DNA of 64,000 nt from Promethearchaeia archaeon (GTDB lineage Archaea > Asgardarchaeota > Lokiarchaeia > Sigyniarchaeales > SOKP01), in NCBI GenBank assembly GCA_029856155.1, contig JAHQWL010000098.1, positions 1-64,000 on the forward strand. The letters are read 5' to 3'. The notes below the pieces were generated by a model. That model worked only from the letters and a program-made list of their open reading frames with translations. It was not told the origin of the DNA and did not search any database. Positions 52,519 to 62,004 of this stretch are shown one piece after another. Numbering within the stretch: the first letter of the stretch is position 1; each line of letters opens with the position of its first letter. The translations under genes were made by a program, and so were the position numbers.

Positions 52519-54498
52519 ATGGTAGAAACTAAAGATGAAACGGTTCAATATGACGAAGAAACACCAAGGATTGCTGTGTTTATATGCCAATGAGGTATAA
52601 ATATTGCTGAAATTATAGATACTAAAGCATTAGTAGAATTTTCAAAAATTCTTCCCGGGGTTGTCGAATCTTTAGATTATATTAGTCTTTGTACTGAACC
52701 TGGTGCTGAGTTCATTAAAGAAAAAATGATTGAAAGTAAAGCAAATAGATTAGTTATAGTATCTTGTACTCCTAAAACTCACGAACCCGTTTTTAAAAGT
52801 GTGTTAGAATCAATGGGAATAGATCCATCTTACCTTGAATTCGCCAATATACGAGAACATTCTAGTTTTGTACATAAAAAGGATAAACCAGGTGCCCAAA
52901 GGGTTGCGGAAGATATAATCCGATCTGCTGTAGCAAGAGCTTCTGTTTTAGAGAAAATTTTGATTAAAGAAGTTGATATAACAAAAACTGCTCTAATTAT
53001 TGGTGGAGGAGTAGCAGGATTATCAGCAGGCATTGATCTCGCTGAAGAAGGATTTGAGGTACATTTAGTAGAAACAAACCCTACAATAGGTGGTAAAATG
53101 GCTAAATTGGATCGTACTTTTCCTACAGATGATTGTAGTATATGAATATTGGGACCAGTAATGTTACAAGCAGCAAGAACACCTGGGCTCAATATGTACA
53201 CGTATAGCGAATTAGAAGAAGTTTCTGGTTTTGTTGGGAATTTTATTGTAAAAATAAGAAAAAAAGCACGGTATATAACAAATGATTGTAATGGATGTGG
53301 CGCATGTTATGAAGTGTGCCCCGCATATGGATATAATGAGTTCAACGAGGGAATGGATTCAAGAAAAGCTATATATGGAGCATTTACTCAGGCAGTTCCT
53401 TCTTTAGCTCAGATTGATATGGACCGATGTATCAAATGTGAATTATGTAAAGGTGTTTGTGAGCTAGATGCAATTGATTTCGATCAAAAAGATATAATTA
53501 TTGAAGTAAAAGTGGGTACAATTGTTGTTGCAACTGGTTGGGATGAATTTGAACCACCAACTGGATATTTAGGTTACAATAAATATCCCAACGTAATTAC
53601 TCAATTAAAACTTGAAAGAATGTTAGCTCCAAATGGACCCACAATAGGACATATAGTAAGACCTTCGGATGGAAAAGAACCAAAGAGAATATTATTCATT
53701 CAATGTGTTGGGTCAAGAGATTTAAACATGAATACATATTGTAGTTCTGGTGTATGTTGTATGATTTCTATAAAGAACAGTAAATTAATTAAACAACATT
53801 ATCCAGAGGCAGATATTTCGGTTGCTTATATGGATATGCGAGCTGCTGGAAAAGATTATGAAGAATACTTCACACTTTCAAGAAAAGAAGGTATTAAATA
53901 TATAAGAACAAATATCAGTAGAATAAAGGAAGATCCAGATACACATAATTTAAAAATAATTATGCAAAATACCTTAGGATCAGGTGGATTAAGAGAATTT
54001 GAATTTGATTTAGTAATACTCTCTGCTGCGATGGTTCCTCCTACTGGTATTAAAAAAATCGAAAAGTTACTTAAATTAGAAACTAGTCAAGATGGGTTCT
54101 TTAAAGAATTTCATGCTAGATTAAATCCTATTGATTCAAAAATTCCCGGAATAGTTCTTGCAGGAGTTAGTCAAGGTCCAAAATCTATAGTTGAATCTAT
54201 AGCACATGGTAGAGCAGCTGCATCTTCAGTTGCTAGACTTATGGGTAAAGATAAATATCGGATTTTACTGATTCGTGGATCTGTTGATAAAGAACGATGT
54301 GCAAAATGTGGATTATGCGAGTTAAATTGCCCATACAATGCTATAACTCTAACGGAGGAGGGAGCTGAAGTGAATGAGATCTTATGTAGGGGTTGTGGGA
54401 GTTGTTTAGCTAACTGTCCTTCAGAAGCTATAACCCTTAGATATTATAGAGAACCACAATATGAAAAACAAATAGATGCAATATTAGAAGAAATATAA
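52519..54498 (+). CDS. hdrA: Heterodisulfide reductase subunit A with two in-frame UGA (selenocysteine) codons
   Basis: A 659-residue HdrA results if two TGA codons at 52591-52593 (residue 25) and 53143-53145 (residue 209) are read as selenocysteine. They replace cysteines at conserved positions: IAVFICQ-U-GINIAEI (normally CxCGxNI) and TDDCSI-U-ILGPVM (normally Cys in a CSxCxLGP motif). HdrA is FAD- and Fe-S-dependent and central to flavin-based electron bifurcation. The FAD motif is IIGGGVAGLSAGIDLAEEG, and four ferredoxin-type groups are CNGCGACYEVCP, CIKCELCKGVC, CAKCGLCELNCP and CRGCGSCLANCP. mvhD follows after 13 bp. Confidence 0.88.
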
Positions 54499-54511
54499 AG
54501 GGGTGAATTGA

Positions 54512-54982
54512 ATGACTCAAGCATCAAATAATGATATAAAAATTTTAGCATTCCTTTGTTGGAAATGAGGGTATGGTGCTGGAGATATGGCTGGAACGAT
54601 TCGAGCACAATATCCCGCTACATTACGACCGATTAGGATCAATTGCTCAGGAAGAGTAACACCATCTTTGATGATGCGTGCAATAGGTAAAGGTGCTGAC
54701 GGGGTTGTTATTGGAGCTTGATACAAGGGAGAATGTGATTATGAAACTGGAAATAAAGTTGCTGAAAGGAATGTCATTTATACACAAGAAATTTTGAAAA
54801 CAATTGGACTCTCCCCAGAACGAATTCAAATGTTTCATTGTAGTGCCGCTGAGGGTACGCGATTTCAAAATGAGGTAACTCGTATTTCAGAAACAATCAA
54901 AAATCTAGGCAGCAATCCTTTAAAAGATTCTAATTCTTCTAAGAAAGAGGAGAAGGAATCAAAAAAGAAAAAAACCGAATAG
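54512..54982 (+). CDS. mvhD: Hydrogenase/HDR delta subunit MvhD (FdhD-type) with two in-frame UGA codons
   Basis: This 156-residue iron-sulfur protein transfers electrons to the FAD of HdrA. Two TGA codons at 54566-54568 (residue 19) and 54719-54721 (residue 70) replace cysteines. FLCWK-U-GYGAGDMAG matches the conserved CxxxCxxGAADLAG start, and VVIGA-U-YKGECDYETGN matches GCHxGDCHYxxGN. MvhD/VhuD proteins of methanogens are known selenoproteins with one such site; two would be unusual. It has no hydrogenase genes around it, so it may link HdrA to another donor such as formate or F420. It is followed by a candidate SECIS hairpin. Confidence 0.85.
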
Positions 54983-54989
54983 AATGACC

Positions 54990-55033
54990 CCTTCAAGTAA
55001 ATTTTAGTTGAATTGGGACTAACCTTGTGAAGG
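54990..55033 (+). promoter_or_regulatory. Candidate SECIS hairpin in the mvhD 3' UTR
   Basis: Starting seven bases after the mvhD stop, CCTTCA (54990-54995) pairs with TGAAGG (55028-55033) and TTAGTT (55004-55009) pairs with GACTAA (55017-55022), with a 7-nt loop and an asymmetric internal loop (8 and 5 nt). Archaeal SECIS elements lie in the 3' UTR, so one hairpin could serve both mvhD and hdrA if they share a transcript. I cannot confirm the conserved SECIS nucleotides. Confidence 0.5.
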
Positions 55034-55147
55034 TTTCGGAATTCAATATTTTTAAATTTATATATAAATTTTATATCTTTCTTTTAAGTTTTTATTTTAA
55101 AAACTATTTTCTAATTTACTAATCATTTTTATTAAAGTGAGTTTAAG

Positions 55148-56446
55148 ATGGGAAAAGATCCTGAAAAGCAACTAAAGAAAGCGGACAAACTTTATAAAGC
55201 AATGCAATACAAAAGAGCAGCAAAATTATTTAATACTGTTGGAAATAATTTCTTAGACTTAGGAGATTATAAAACTGCTAAAGAGTGTTTTTTTAACGCC
55301 GCTAAAAGTGCTATTAATGAAGATAAATATCTACGTGGTTTAGAATTTCTAAGGAATGCGGCAAATGCAGCTCTTCTTAATAAAAATTTCTCTGAAGCTT
55401 ATCAATTCTATACTAATGCACTTAACTATGTTCCTAGTTTACACGGTACTTCAGATCGCGATTATCAATTCATATTATTTTCAAGTTTATCTTATTTATG
55501 TTTGTTTTTAGAAGGAAAACAAGAGGAAGGTCTAAATTTAGTGAAAAAGACAAAAACCTTTGTAAATGATATTTATTTTAAAGAAAATTATTTAATCAAG
55601 TTAATTAAGGATTTAACAGTTGCTACAAAAGATATTAAAGAAAATTATTTAAAAAAAATTGAAAATGATTTTGAGAATTTTAAATTTCATGAAGGTGAAA
55701 GTTATCTAGCAAAACTTGCATTAGTATTAGCAAAAACTATTGTCACTTTAAAATCTAAATCGACATTTGATAAGAATGTATACACAACTAATGATATTAT
55801 AAATTTAACTATAAATGTTGATACAAAACCTCTTTTAGATATTTCAAATAGTCCTTTTTATAACTATAAAGTAAAGGAATTAAAAATAACTAAAATTGGG
55901 ATAAAACAGTCAGATAATTTCACAACTTATAAAAAACCTGAATTCCCAATTACTATAATAGCAGGTCAGAATTATCAAATAGATCTGTTATTTAAACCTC
56001 ATTTTCAAATGGAAAAACCTTTTATTGGTCCTATTGTGTTAACTTCTGAATTAGATAGTAATTTAAAATTCTATTATGAAATTCCTGAAACATTTTATCC
56101 AAATCTGATATCTCCTCCTCCCACATTGGATATATCAATAAAAAATTTGAGACCTCCTCTCATTGGTCAATCTTTTCCCTTAGAGATATTTGTAGAAAAT
56201 AAAAGTGAGGGAGATGCCTTAGATCTTAATATAGAAATAGAATTTCCAGAAAATCTTAAAGTAATGAGAGGTACATTGAAAAAACAAATATATTCATTAA
56301 GATCAAATGAAAATATGAAATGGGAAATTAATCTCAAACCACTTGAAGCTGGAGATTATTCTATTAAAATAAAAACAACATTTAAAGATCCAGATCAAAA
56401 TCAAATTGGAGAAATAAAAGATTTCCCGCTTTTGATAAAATTATAA
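55148..56446 (+). CDS. SNAP-like TPR protein with C-terminal beta domain
   Basis: The 432-residue protein begins with TPR-like helices (QLKKADKLYKAMQYKRAAKLF, AKECFFNAAKSAI, EAYQFYTNALNYVP) whose spacing resembles alpha-SNAP. From about residue 205 on it is mostly beta: YTTNDIINLTINVDT, LDISIKNLRPPLIGQSFPLEIFVEN, FPENLKVMRGTL, LEAGDYSIKIKTTF, like one or two Ig/CARDB-type sandwiches. No signal peptide is present. I do not know a named family with this combination. It could act in a eukaryote-like trafficking role; this is speculation from architecture. It is upstream of AMP phosphorylase. Confidence 0.6.
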   Translation: MGKDPEKQLKKADKLYKAMQYKRAAKLFNTVGNNFLDLGDYKTAKECFFNAAKSAINEDKYLRGLEFLRNAANAALLNKNFSEAYQFYTNALNYVPSLHGTSDRDYQFILFSSLSYLCLFLEGKQEEGLNLVKKTKTFVNDIYFKENYLIKLIKDLTVATKDIKENYLKKIENDFENFKFHEGESYLAKLALVLAKTIVTLKSKSTFDKNVYTTNDIINLTINVDTKPLLDISNSPFYNYKVKELKITKIGIKQSDNFTTYKKPEFPITIIAGQNYQIDLLFKPHFQMEKPFIGPIVLTSELDSNLKFYYEIPETFYPNLISPPPTLDISIKNLRPPLIGQSFPLEIFVENKSEGDALDLNIEIEFPENLKVMRGTLKKQIYSLRSNENMKWEINLKPLEAGDYSIKIKTTFKDPDQNQIGEIKDFPLLIKL

Positions 56447-56498
56447 ATTCAATTTGTTTTATATATCTCTATCTTAAAATAATAAGTGAGAAAATGAA

Positions 56499-58067
56499 AT
56501 GAAATTAAAAATTAAAGAAATTAATTTTGAAACTGGCAATACAAAAGACATTGTCTTAAATATTAAGGATGCTCGAGAATTAGGACAAAAAGCGGGAGAA
56601 CGCGTTATTGTAAAAAATATTGTATCAAAATCTATTGAAGAAAAATACTGGGTAGCAATAATTCAAATAGATTTCTTAGGTACCATTGTTGAACCTGGAG
56701 AGATTGGAGTATTTCTTAATCTTTTAAGAGAAAAGAAAGATTTAAAAAATGAAATGATTGTATCTGTAAAACCAGCAGATCCACCAAACTCATTTAGATT
56801 CATACAAAAAAAAATAAAAGGACAAAAACTTTCCAGCGAAGAAATTAATAATATTATCTCTGATGCGGTTTCTGGATCTCTCTCACGGATAGATTTAGCA
56901 GCATTCATAACAGGAGTAGCTATTAATAGCATGGATAACGAAGAAATGACTGCTTTAACTCTAGCGGAAACTAGGAGTGGAGAGATCTTTTATTTCGGAA
57001 TGGATGTCTACGATAAACATAGCACAAAAACCTATATTTCATAGGTTTTGTTAAAAGGCGGCGTCCCAGGGAATAAAGTATCTCTAATTATCGTTCCGAT
57101 TGTTGCTGCTGCTGGATTAACTATTCCAAAATCTTCAACAAGAGCCATAACATCCCCATCAGGTACAGCAGATTCAATGGAAGTCTTAGCTCCCATTGCT
57201 TTCAATCCAGAAGAGTTAAAAAGTATTGTATCTGAAGAAAATGCATGTATAATTTGGGGTGGAGCTCTTGAAACAGCTCCAGCAGATAACATTTTAATAG
57301 AAATTGAACGTCCTTTACATATGGATCCCATAGGTCTTATGATACCTTCTATTCTAACAAAAAAGCTTTCATTAGGAGTTAAAAAGCTTGTTCTTGATAT
57401 ACCGGTGGGCGAAGGTACAAAATTTCCTACAATCGATAAAGGAAAACAGTTTGCTTATTTATTTAAAGAAATTGCTGCAAATGTTGGAATTGAAGCAGAA
57501 TGCGCCCTCACATTAGCTCATCAACCTATAGGTCACGCTGTAGGTCCTGCTTTAGAAGCTAAAGAAGCGCTTACATTATTACGTGAATATTCTGCGGGAC
57601 CTAACTCTTTAATAGAGAAGTCTACTGATTTAGCGGGGATTCTACTTGAAATGGGCGGAAATGCTCTAAAAGGTATGGGACAAAGTTTAGCGAAAGAAAT
57701 TTTACGTTCTGGTAAAGCTTATGAAAAAATGAAAAAAATTATCGAAGCACAGGGGGGAAATCCAGAAATAAAACCCGAAGATATTGAGTTAGGACCACAT
57801 ATTAAAGAATTTTTTGCTTCTAAAGATGGATATATAGTTGATGTAAATAATTCAATAATAAATCGAATAGCAAAAACTGCAGGATGCCCTAACTCGAAGA
57901 CTTCAGGTGTAGAAATTATAAAAAAACAAGGTGCAAAAATAAAAGAGGGAGAATTAGTATTTAGAGTTTATTCACATAATCAATCTAAATTAAGAAAGGC
58001 GGAAAAAATTTATAATACAACAGGAGGTCCAATTCGTCTTGGAGGAATGTTGATTGAGAGAGTATAA
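56499..58067 (+). CDS. deoA: AMP phosphorylase interrupted by a 30-nt hairpin insertion with a stop codon
   Basis: The two halves together (about 512 residues when the insertion is removed) match the archaeal AMP phosphorylase, which splits AMP and phosphate into adenine and ribose 1,5-bisphosphate. The N-terminal domain is MKLKIKEINFETGN..., and the catalytic core has VPIVAAAGLTIPKSSTRAITS, GTADSMEVLAP, WGGALETAPAD and LLEMGGNAL. The active-site motif reads YDKHST-[30 nt]-GGVPGNK instead of DKHS(I/T)GGVPGNK. The inserted 57027-57056 carries TAG at 57042 and an inverted repeat. Everything before and after is in frame and intact. It may be spliced, bypassed, read through or inactive. Confidence 0.8.
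57027..57056 (+). other. 30-nt hairpin insertion in the AMP phosphorylase active-site motif
   Basis: The segment AAAACCTAT-ATTTC-ATAGGTTTT (57027-57049) is a perfect 9-bp inverted repeat with a 5-nt loop, followed by GTTAAAA. It lies between ACA and GGC codons of the DKHSTGG motif, and its exact removal restores DKHSTGGVPGNK in frame. It contains an in-frame TAG at 57042-57044. AAA codons stand at both its first and last position. I found no bulge-helix-bulge motif around it. Confidence 0.75.
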
Positions 58068-58096
58068 ACTAAAATTATATCTTTAAGAATAAGTAT

Positions 58097-59587
58097 ATGC
58101 CTTTAACTCCAAAAGCAATTTATGATGATTTAAAAAATGGTGATTTAGATAAATCCTTTGCGATAGAATTATTAATAACATTAATTGATAATTCAGAGAG
58201 CATTGAAACGCGAATAGAAAGTATCAGAGTTTTAAACAAGATACCATTAAATGATAATCAAACTTTTAAATTTCTAGAAAATTTAATGATTTCAGATTTA
58301 AATGAAAATGTTAGAAAAATTACATGTGAAGTTCTTAAAAATCATTATTTAGAAAAAGTCCTAGTTCCAATATCATGGATGCTTGAACATGAAAAATCAA
58401 TAAACTGTTTATTAACAGGAGTATCTATTCTCGCTGAAATTAATACAAATGATTCTAAATCAATTCTTATAGATAAATTGAATAGTATATACACTAAAGA
58501 ATATAAATATAACTTAAAAGATATATTTAAGATAAAAGATATTGAGAGTTATACAACGCAAGATCTTGCTGAGATCTTATTAAATTTTTATATTACCTCC
58601 TTTTTAAAAGCGAAATATGGTTTTATACATTATGAAATTGATGATATGGGGTTTATTTCAAAATTAGATTTATCTAATGTAGATTCCCAAGGTATATCTT
58701 TGCCGAATTTTCTTGATTCAATTTTTTCTCTTAAATCACTGAAGTATTTTGACTTACGATTTAATCATTTAATTCAATTACCAGAAATTTCAAAAGGATC
58801 AGCTTCTGTAATTTCTATAGATTTAGGTTATAATCATTTAATTAGTCTACCTGATTCTATTGAAAAGTTAAAGTCATTAAAAGTCTTAAATTTAAAATCT
58901 AATAGGTTAAGATCTCTTCCTGACACGTTAGGTAATCTATCATATCTTCAAATCCTAAATTTAAGAAACAATATGCTGAAAAAGATCCCTAGATCAATCT
59001 CATCTCTTAAATCATTAAAGAATTTAGATTTACATGGAAATAAATTAAGTTCCTTTGAAATAAAATTAAATTATTCTATAGAGGAACTTGAATTTGGATG
59101 GAATAATTTTTTAAAATTTCCTACTAATATTAAATATCTTACTTCTTTAAGAAAATTAGGTATGAGTGGAAACAAAATAAAGAAAATACCAAGATGGATT
59201 TCTTTATTACATTCATTAGAAATATTAGATTTATATGATAATGATATATCAAGCTTACCCGATTCGATGGGTGACTTAAAAACATTAAAAATATTAACTC
59301 TACGAAATAATCATCTTTCTACTCTACCTAAATCGTTTATTTATTTAAAAAAACTGAAGACACTTAATTTAAGCTGGAATAATTTCAATTTTTTACCTGA
59401 TTGGATTGGAGAACTTTCTTCATTAGAAGAATTAAATTTATGGGGAAATAAACTTGAAACACTCCCTAAATCAATCAGTTCATTATCAAATCTAAAAATA
59501 TTAGATTTAACTTTCAATAGATTTGAACAAAGTCCAAGATTTTTGAAAGAATTAGAAAGAAAAAATAGACTTATTGTAAAAATTTAA
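58097..59587 (+). CDS. HEAT/armadillo-like plus leucine-rich repeat protein (copy 1)
   Basis: Residues 1-140 are a helical repeat domain (RIESIRVLNKIPLNDNQ, NENVRKITCEVLKNH: HEAT-like). From about residue 190 to the end there are twelve LRRs of the LPxSIxxLxxLKxLxLxxNxL type (for example LPDSIEKLKSLKVLNLKSN), 22-24 residues each. The LRR class resembles Shoc2/plant intracellular Ras-group LRRs. It is probably a protein-binding scaffold, cytosolic. A paralogue lies at 62175; the two bracket the AOR genes. Confidence 0.83.
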   Translation: MPLTPKAIYDDLKNGDLDKSFAIELLITLIDNSESIETRIESIRVLNKIPLNDNQTFKFLENLMISDLNENVRKITCEVLKNHYLEKVLVPISWMLEHEKSINCLLTGVSILAEINTNDSKSILIDKLNSIYTKEYKYNLKDIFKIKDIESYTTQDLAEILLNFYITSFLKAKYGFIHYEIDDMGFISKLDLSNVDSQGISLPNFLDSIFSLKSLKYFDLRFNHLIQLPEISKGSASVISIDLGYNHLISLPDSIEKLKSLKVLNLKSNRLRSLPDTLGNLSYLQILNLRNNMLKKIPRSISSLKSLKNLDLHGNKLSSFEIKLNYSIEELEFGWNNFLKFPTNIKYLTSLRKLGMSGNKIKKIPRWISLLHSLEILDLYDNDISSLPDSMGDLKTLKILTLRNNHLSTLPKSFIYLKKLKTLNLSWNNFNFLPDWIGELSSLEELNLWGNKLETLPKSISSLSNLKILDLTFNRFEQSPRFLKELERKNRLIVKI

Positions 59588-59613
59588 TTGATAATGAAAA
59601 GGAATGAAATAAA

Positions 59614-59859
59614 ATGGGAAAAAAATCTATTATCGATATAGAAATTAATGAAGATAGATGTACTGGATGTCTAATCTGTGAATTATGGTGTTCTTATACT
59701 AATTATAAGATTTTTAATCCTTCACGAGCAAATTTAAAAATTCAAGATAGATATGGTTTAAGTCCTAAAATTATTTTCTTAGACACTTGTAAGAAATGTG
59801 GTCAATGTGCTCAACATTGTCTTTATGGTGCGCTAAATATTCTGGAGGGATCAAACTGA
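59614..59859 (+). CDS. Two-cluster ferredoxin linked to AOR
   Basis: This 81-residue protein has CTGCLICELWCSYTNYKIF for one [4Fe-4S] cluster and CKKCGQCAQHCLYGA for the second. It overlaps the AOR gene by one base (TGATG), which implies co-translation, and would be the electron acceptor or relay of the oxidoreductase. The gap from the LRR gene is 26 bp. Confidence 0.85.
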   Translation: MGKKSIIDIEINEDRCTGCLICELWCSYTNYKIFNPSRANLKIQDRYGLSPKIIFLDTCKKCGQCAQHCLYGALNILEGSN

Positions 59860-61760
59860 TGGAATGGAAAGGATATACTGGTAAAATAATTAATGTTGAT
59901 TTAACAAATAACAAAATTTCTGTTTCTACAGAGTCTGAAAAAGATATAAAACAATTCATTGGTGGTTTCGGGATGAATTGTAAACTTGGCGCAGATTTAA
60001 CTAAACCTAAGATTAATCCCCTATCAATTGAAAATCCAATTATAATAGGTACAGGACCCATGGTTGGAACAATTACCCCAGGAGCATCGCGAACCGTTGG
60101 CTTTACTAAATTTCCCGCTACTGGAGCAATGGCTAACTCGTGCGGCAGTATGAGCTTTGGATTTAATCTTAAACAAGCAGGTTTTGATCATATAATAATC
60201 ACTGGAAAGGCTGAAAATCCTTCTTATTTATTAATTATTAATGATGATATTGATCTTTGTAATGCGAAAAATTTATGGAATAAGGATATAGTAGAAACAA
60301 CCAATGCTTTATGGAAAAATTATAGCTCTTGTGGAGTTATAGCAATAGGGCAAGCCGGGGAAAATTTAGTAAAATCTTCACTAACTTTAATAGACAAAAC
60401 TTCGACATTTGGACGAGGTGGTTTTGGTGCAGTAATGGGATCGAAAAATCTTAAAGCAATAGTCACTCAAGGAACAAAAGGTATTGCAATTGCATATCCA
60501 AAAGAATTTAACAAACTATACAACAAACTAATTGAACGAATTCGCAGTTATCCTCAGAGAAAGTCATGGATTGATTTAGGAATGCTAAGAAGCTTGCCTG
60601 TTGGAATGCTATTAAATGCGCGGGGTAATAAGAAAAAAGCACGACAATGCGGTGAGCGAGAATATCTTAAAAAGATGAAAAAACGCCGAATTGCATGTCC
60701 TTCATGCCCCATGGCTGATAAGGATATCCTTGAAATTAAAGAGGGAGAATTTAAAGGATTAATAAATTATACTTCATCCGTAATTAATCCGCTTCTTACA
60801 TTCATACTGGAGGGACTGGAAAATTCTGCTCAATGTATTAAAATGTTTGACATTATAAACAGATATGGATTAGATTCACTCACTATTACATCACTATTTG
60901 AATTTTTAGATAGATTATATAAAGAAGGAATTCTCACTAAAAAAAATACAAATTTTAATTGGAATAATGATTTCAAAACAATTATTAAACTAATTGAGAT
61001 GATTGCTTTTAGACGGGGATTCGGAAACCTTTTAGCGGATGGGTGGAAGGAAATAGCTACAAGTTTCGAGAATGTTAAAGACAAAATGCTTACAATAAAA
61101 AATCTCGATGTAATTTTCGAACCTCGATTATTGCGCTTGGGAACTATGGAATTTGAACAAGTAGTAAATCCCAAGGGTGCCCATGTTGCCTCAGGTGGCT
61201 CGCCAACCTATGTTGGAGCTGCTGGCTCCTTAAATAAATTTAAAACCCATTTTAAAAGAATGGGAGTCCCAGACATGGCTATAAAAAGAATTTTTTCACC
61301 TCCATTGAAAGTAATGGGAGTAAATGTGGGGCGGCTTACTCGATATTCTGAAGACTGGTATAGCGTTTTAAGTTCTTTAGGGCTCTGTGCAAGAGCACAA
61401 ATGAATCGCTTTTGGGGTCTTGAATCTGCTACTGCTTTTTATAACGCCGTTACCGGTATTGAACTGCGTTCCGAGGACTTGAGAGAAGCGGGTGAACGGT
61501 CTTGGAACCTCCTTAAATTGTTAAATGTCAAAGAAGGATTTTCCAGAAAAGAAGATAAATTTCCAGATGAATGGTTCAAATCATTAAATTATGGAGATAT
61601 ACAGCTTAAATTTCAAGATTTTTTTGGTGAAACTATAATAACTCAAGAAATTGCAGCACATCTACTTAATGATTATTATGATGAAAGAGAATGGGATATT
61701 ATTACTGGAAACCCAACAAAAGAGAAAATTATGGAATTAGGTTTAGAGGAATATTTATAA
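59859..61760 (+). CDS. aor: Tungsten-containing aldehyde:ferredoxin oxidoreductase
   Basis: The protein is 633 residues and oxidises aldehydes to acids with ferredoxin as acceptor, using a tungsten bispterin and one [4Fe-4S] cluster. Landmarks: the N-terminal GYTGKIINVDLTNNK and FIGGFGMNCKL, GTGPMVGTITPGASRT, NSCGSMSFGFNLKQAGFDHI, Fe-S cysteines ACPSCPMADKD near residue 285, and LGLC at residues 507-510 (DxxGLC/D variant). YNAVTGIEL is the C-terminal AOR block. The upstream in-frame ATG at 59796 lies within the ferredoxin gene; 59859 is the correct start. Confidence 0.92.
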   Translation: MEWKGYTGKIINVDLTNNKISVSTESEKDIKQFIGGFGMNCKLGADLTKPKINPLSIENPIIIGTGPMVGTITPGASRTVGFTKFPATGAMANSCGSMSFGFNLKQAGFDHIIITGKAENPSYLLIINDDIDLCNAKNLWNKDIVETTNALWKNYSSCGVIAIGQAGENLVKSSLTLIDKTSTFGRGGFGAVMGSKNLKAIVTQGTKGIAIAYPKEFNKLYNKLIERIRSYPQRKSWIDLGMLRSLPVGMLLNARGNKKKARQCGEREYLKKMKKRRIACPSCPMADKDILEIKEGEFKGLINYTSSVINPLLTFILEGLENSAQCIKMFDIINRYGLDSLTITSLFEFLDRLYKEGILTKKNTNFNWNNDFKTIIKLIEMIAFRRGFGNLLADGWKEIATSFENVKDKMLTIKNLDVIFEPRLLRLGTMEFEQVVNPKGAHVASGGSPTYVGAAGSLNKFKTHFKRMGVPDMAIKRIFSPPLKVMGVNVGRLTRYSEDWYSVLSSLGLCARAQMNRFWGLESATAFYNAVTGIELRSEDLREAGERSWNLLKLLNVKEGFSRKEDKFPDEWFKSLNYGDIQLKFQDFFGETIITQEIAAHLLNDYYDEREWDIITGNPTKEKIMELGLEEYL

Positions 61761-61764
61761 AGTA

Positions 61765-62004
61765 TTATAGAATTTTTATAGAAATATCAATGTATGACTC
61801 ATCTTTAGTTTTTGAAAGATAAATATTTTCAATGCTACATAATACCTTTTTATTAAGATTGGTAAAGTATATTCCTTCAGTAATACCACAGGCAATATAA
61901 AAGAAATAAATGAAATCCTTATTATCTTTGAGATATTCAGAATTACTTAACCTAAAAATAGTTTTATTTTGGGATAGTTCCTGAATTGATATATTAAATC
62001 TACC
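61765..62004 (-). pseudogene. V4R/TRAPP-like domain remnant
   Basis: The minus-strand frame from 62004 to the TAA at 61765 is open for 79 residues but lacks a start. It contains FIYFFYIACGITEGIYF and KKVLCSIENIYLSK...YIDISIKIL, which resemble the C-terminal half of V4R/Bet3-type domains (GxxxGI, E..C, final strand). The similarity is weak and from memory. If right, this is the tail of a broken or moved gene. Confidence 0.35.

Noticed and set aside
57042..57044. TAG in the AMP phosphorylase gene as a pyrrolysine codon
   Set aside because: Readthrough would leave a 10-residue insert in the middle of the active-site motif. The MttB-like gene here has no in-frame TAG, and TAG serves as the normal stop of other genes (for example at 8787-8789).
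57048..58067. A separate gene starting at TTG 57048 for the C-terminal half of AMP phosphorylase
   Set aside because: The TTG lies inside the hairpin insertion, no ribosome-binding site precedes it, and the split would cut the catalytic motif. One interrupted gene explains the data better, although split translation cannot be excluded.
59796..61760. AOR starting at ATG 59796
   Set aside because: That part overlaps the ferredoxin cysteine motif in another frame. The ATG at 59859 overlaps the ferredoxin stop (TGATG), and the AOR homology begins there.
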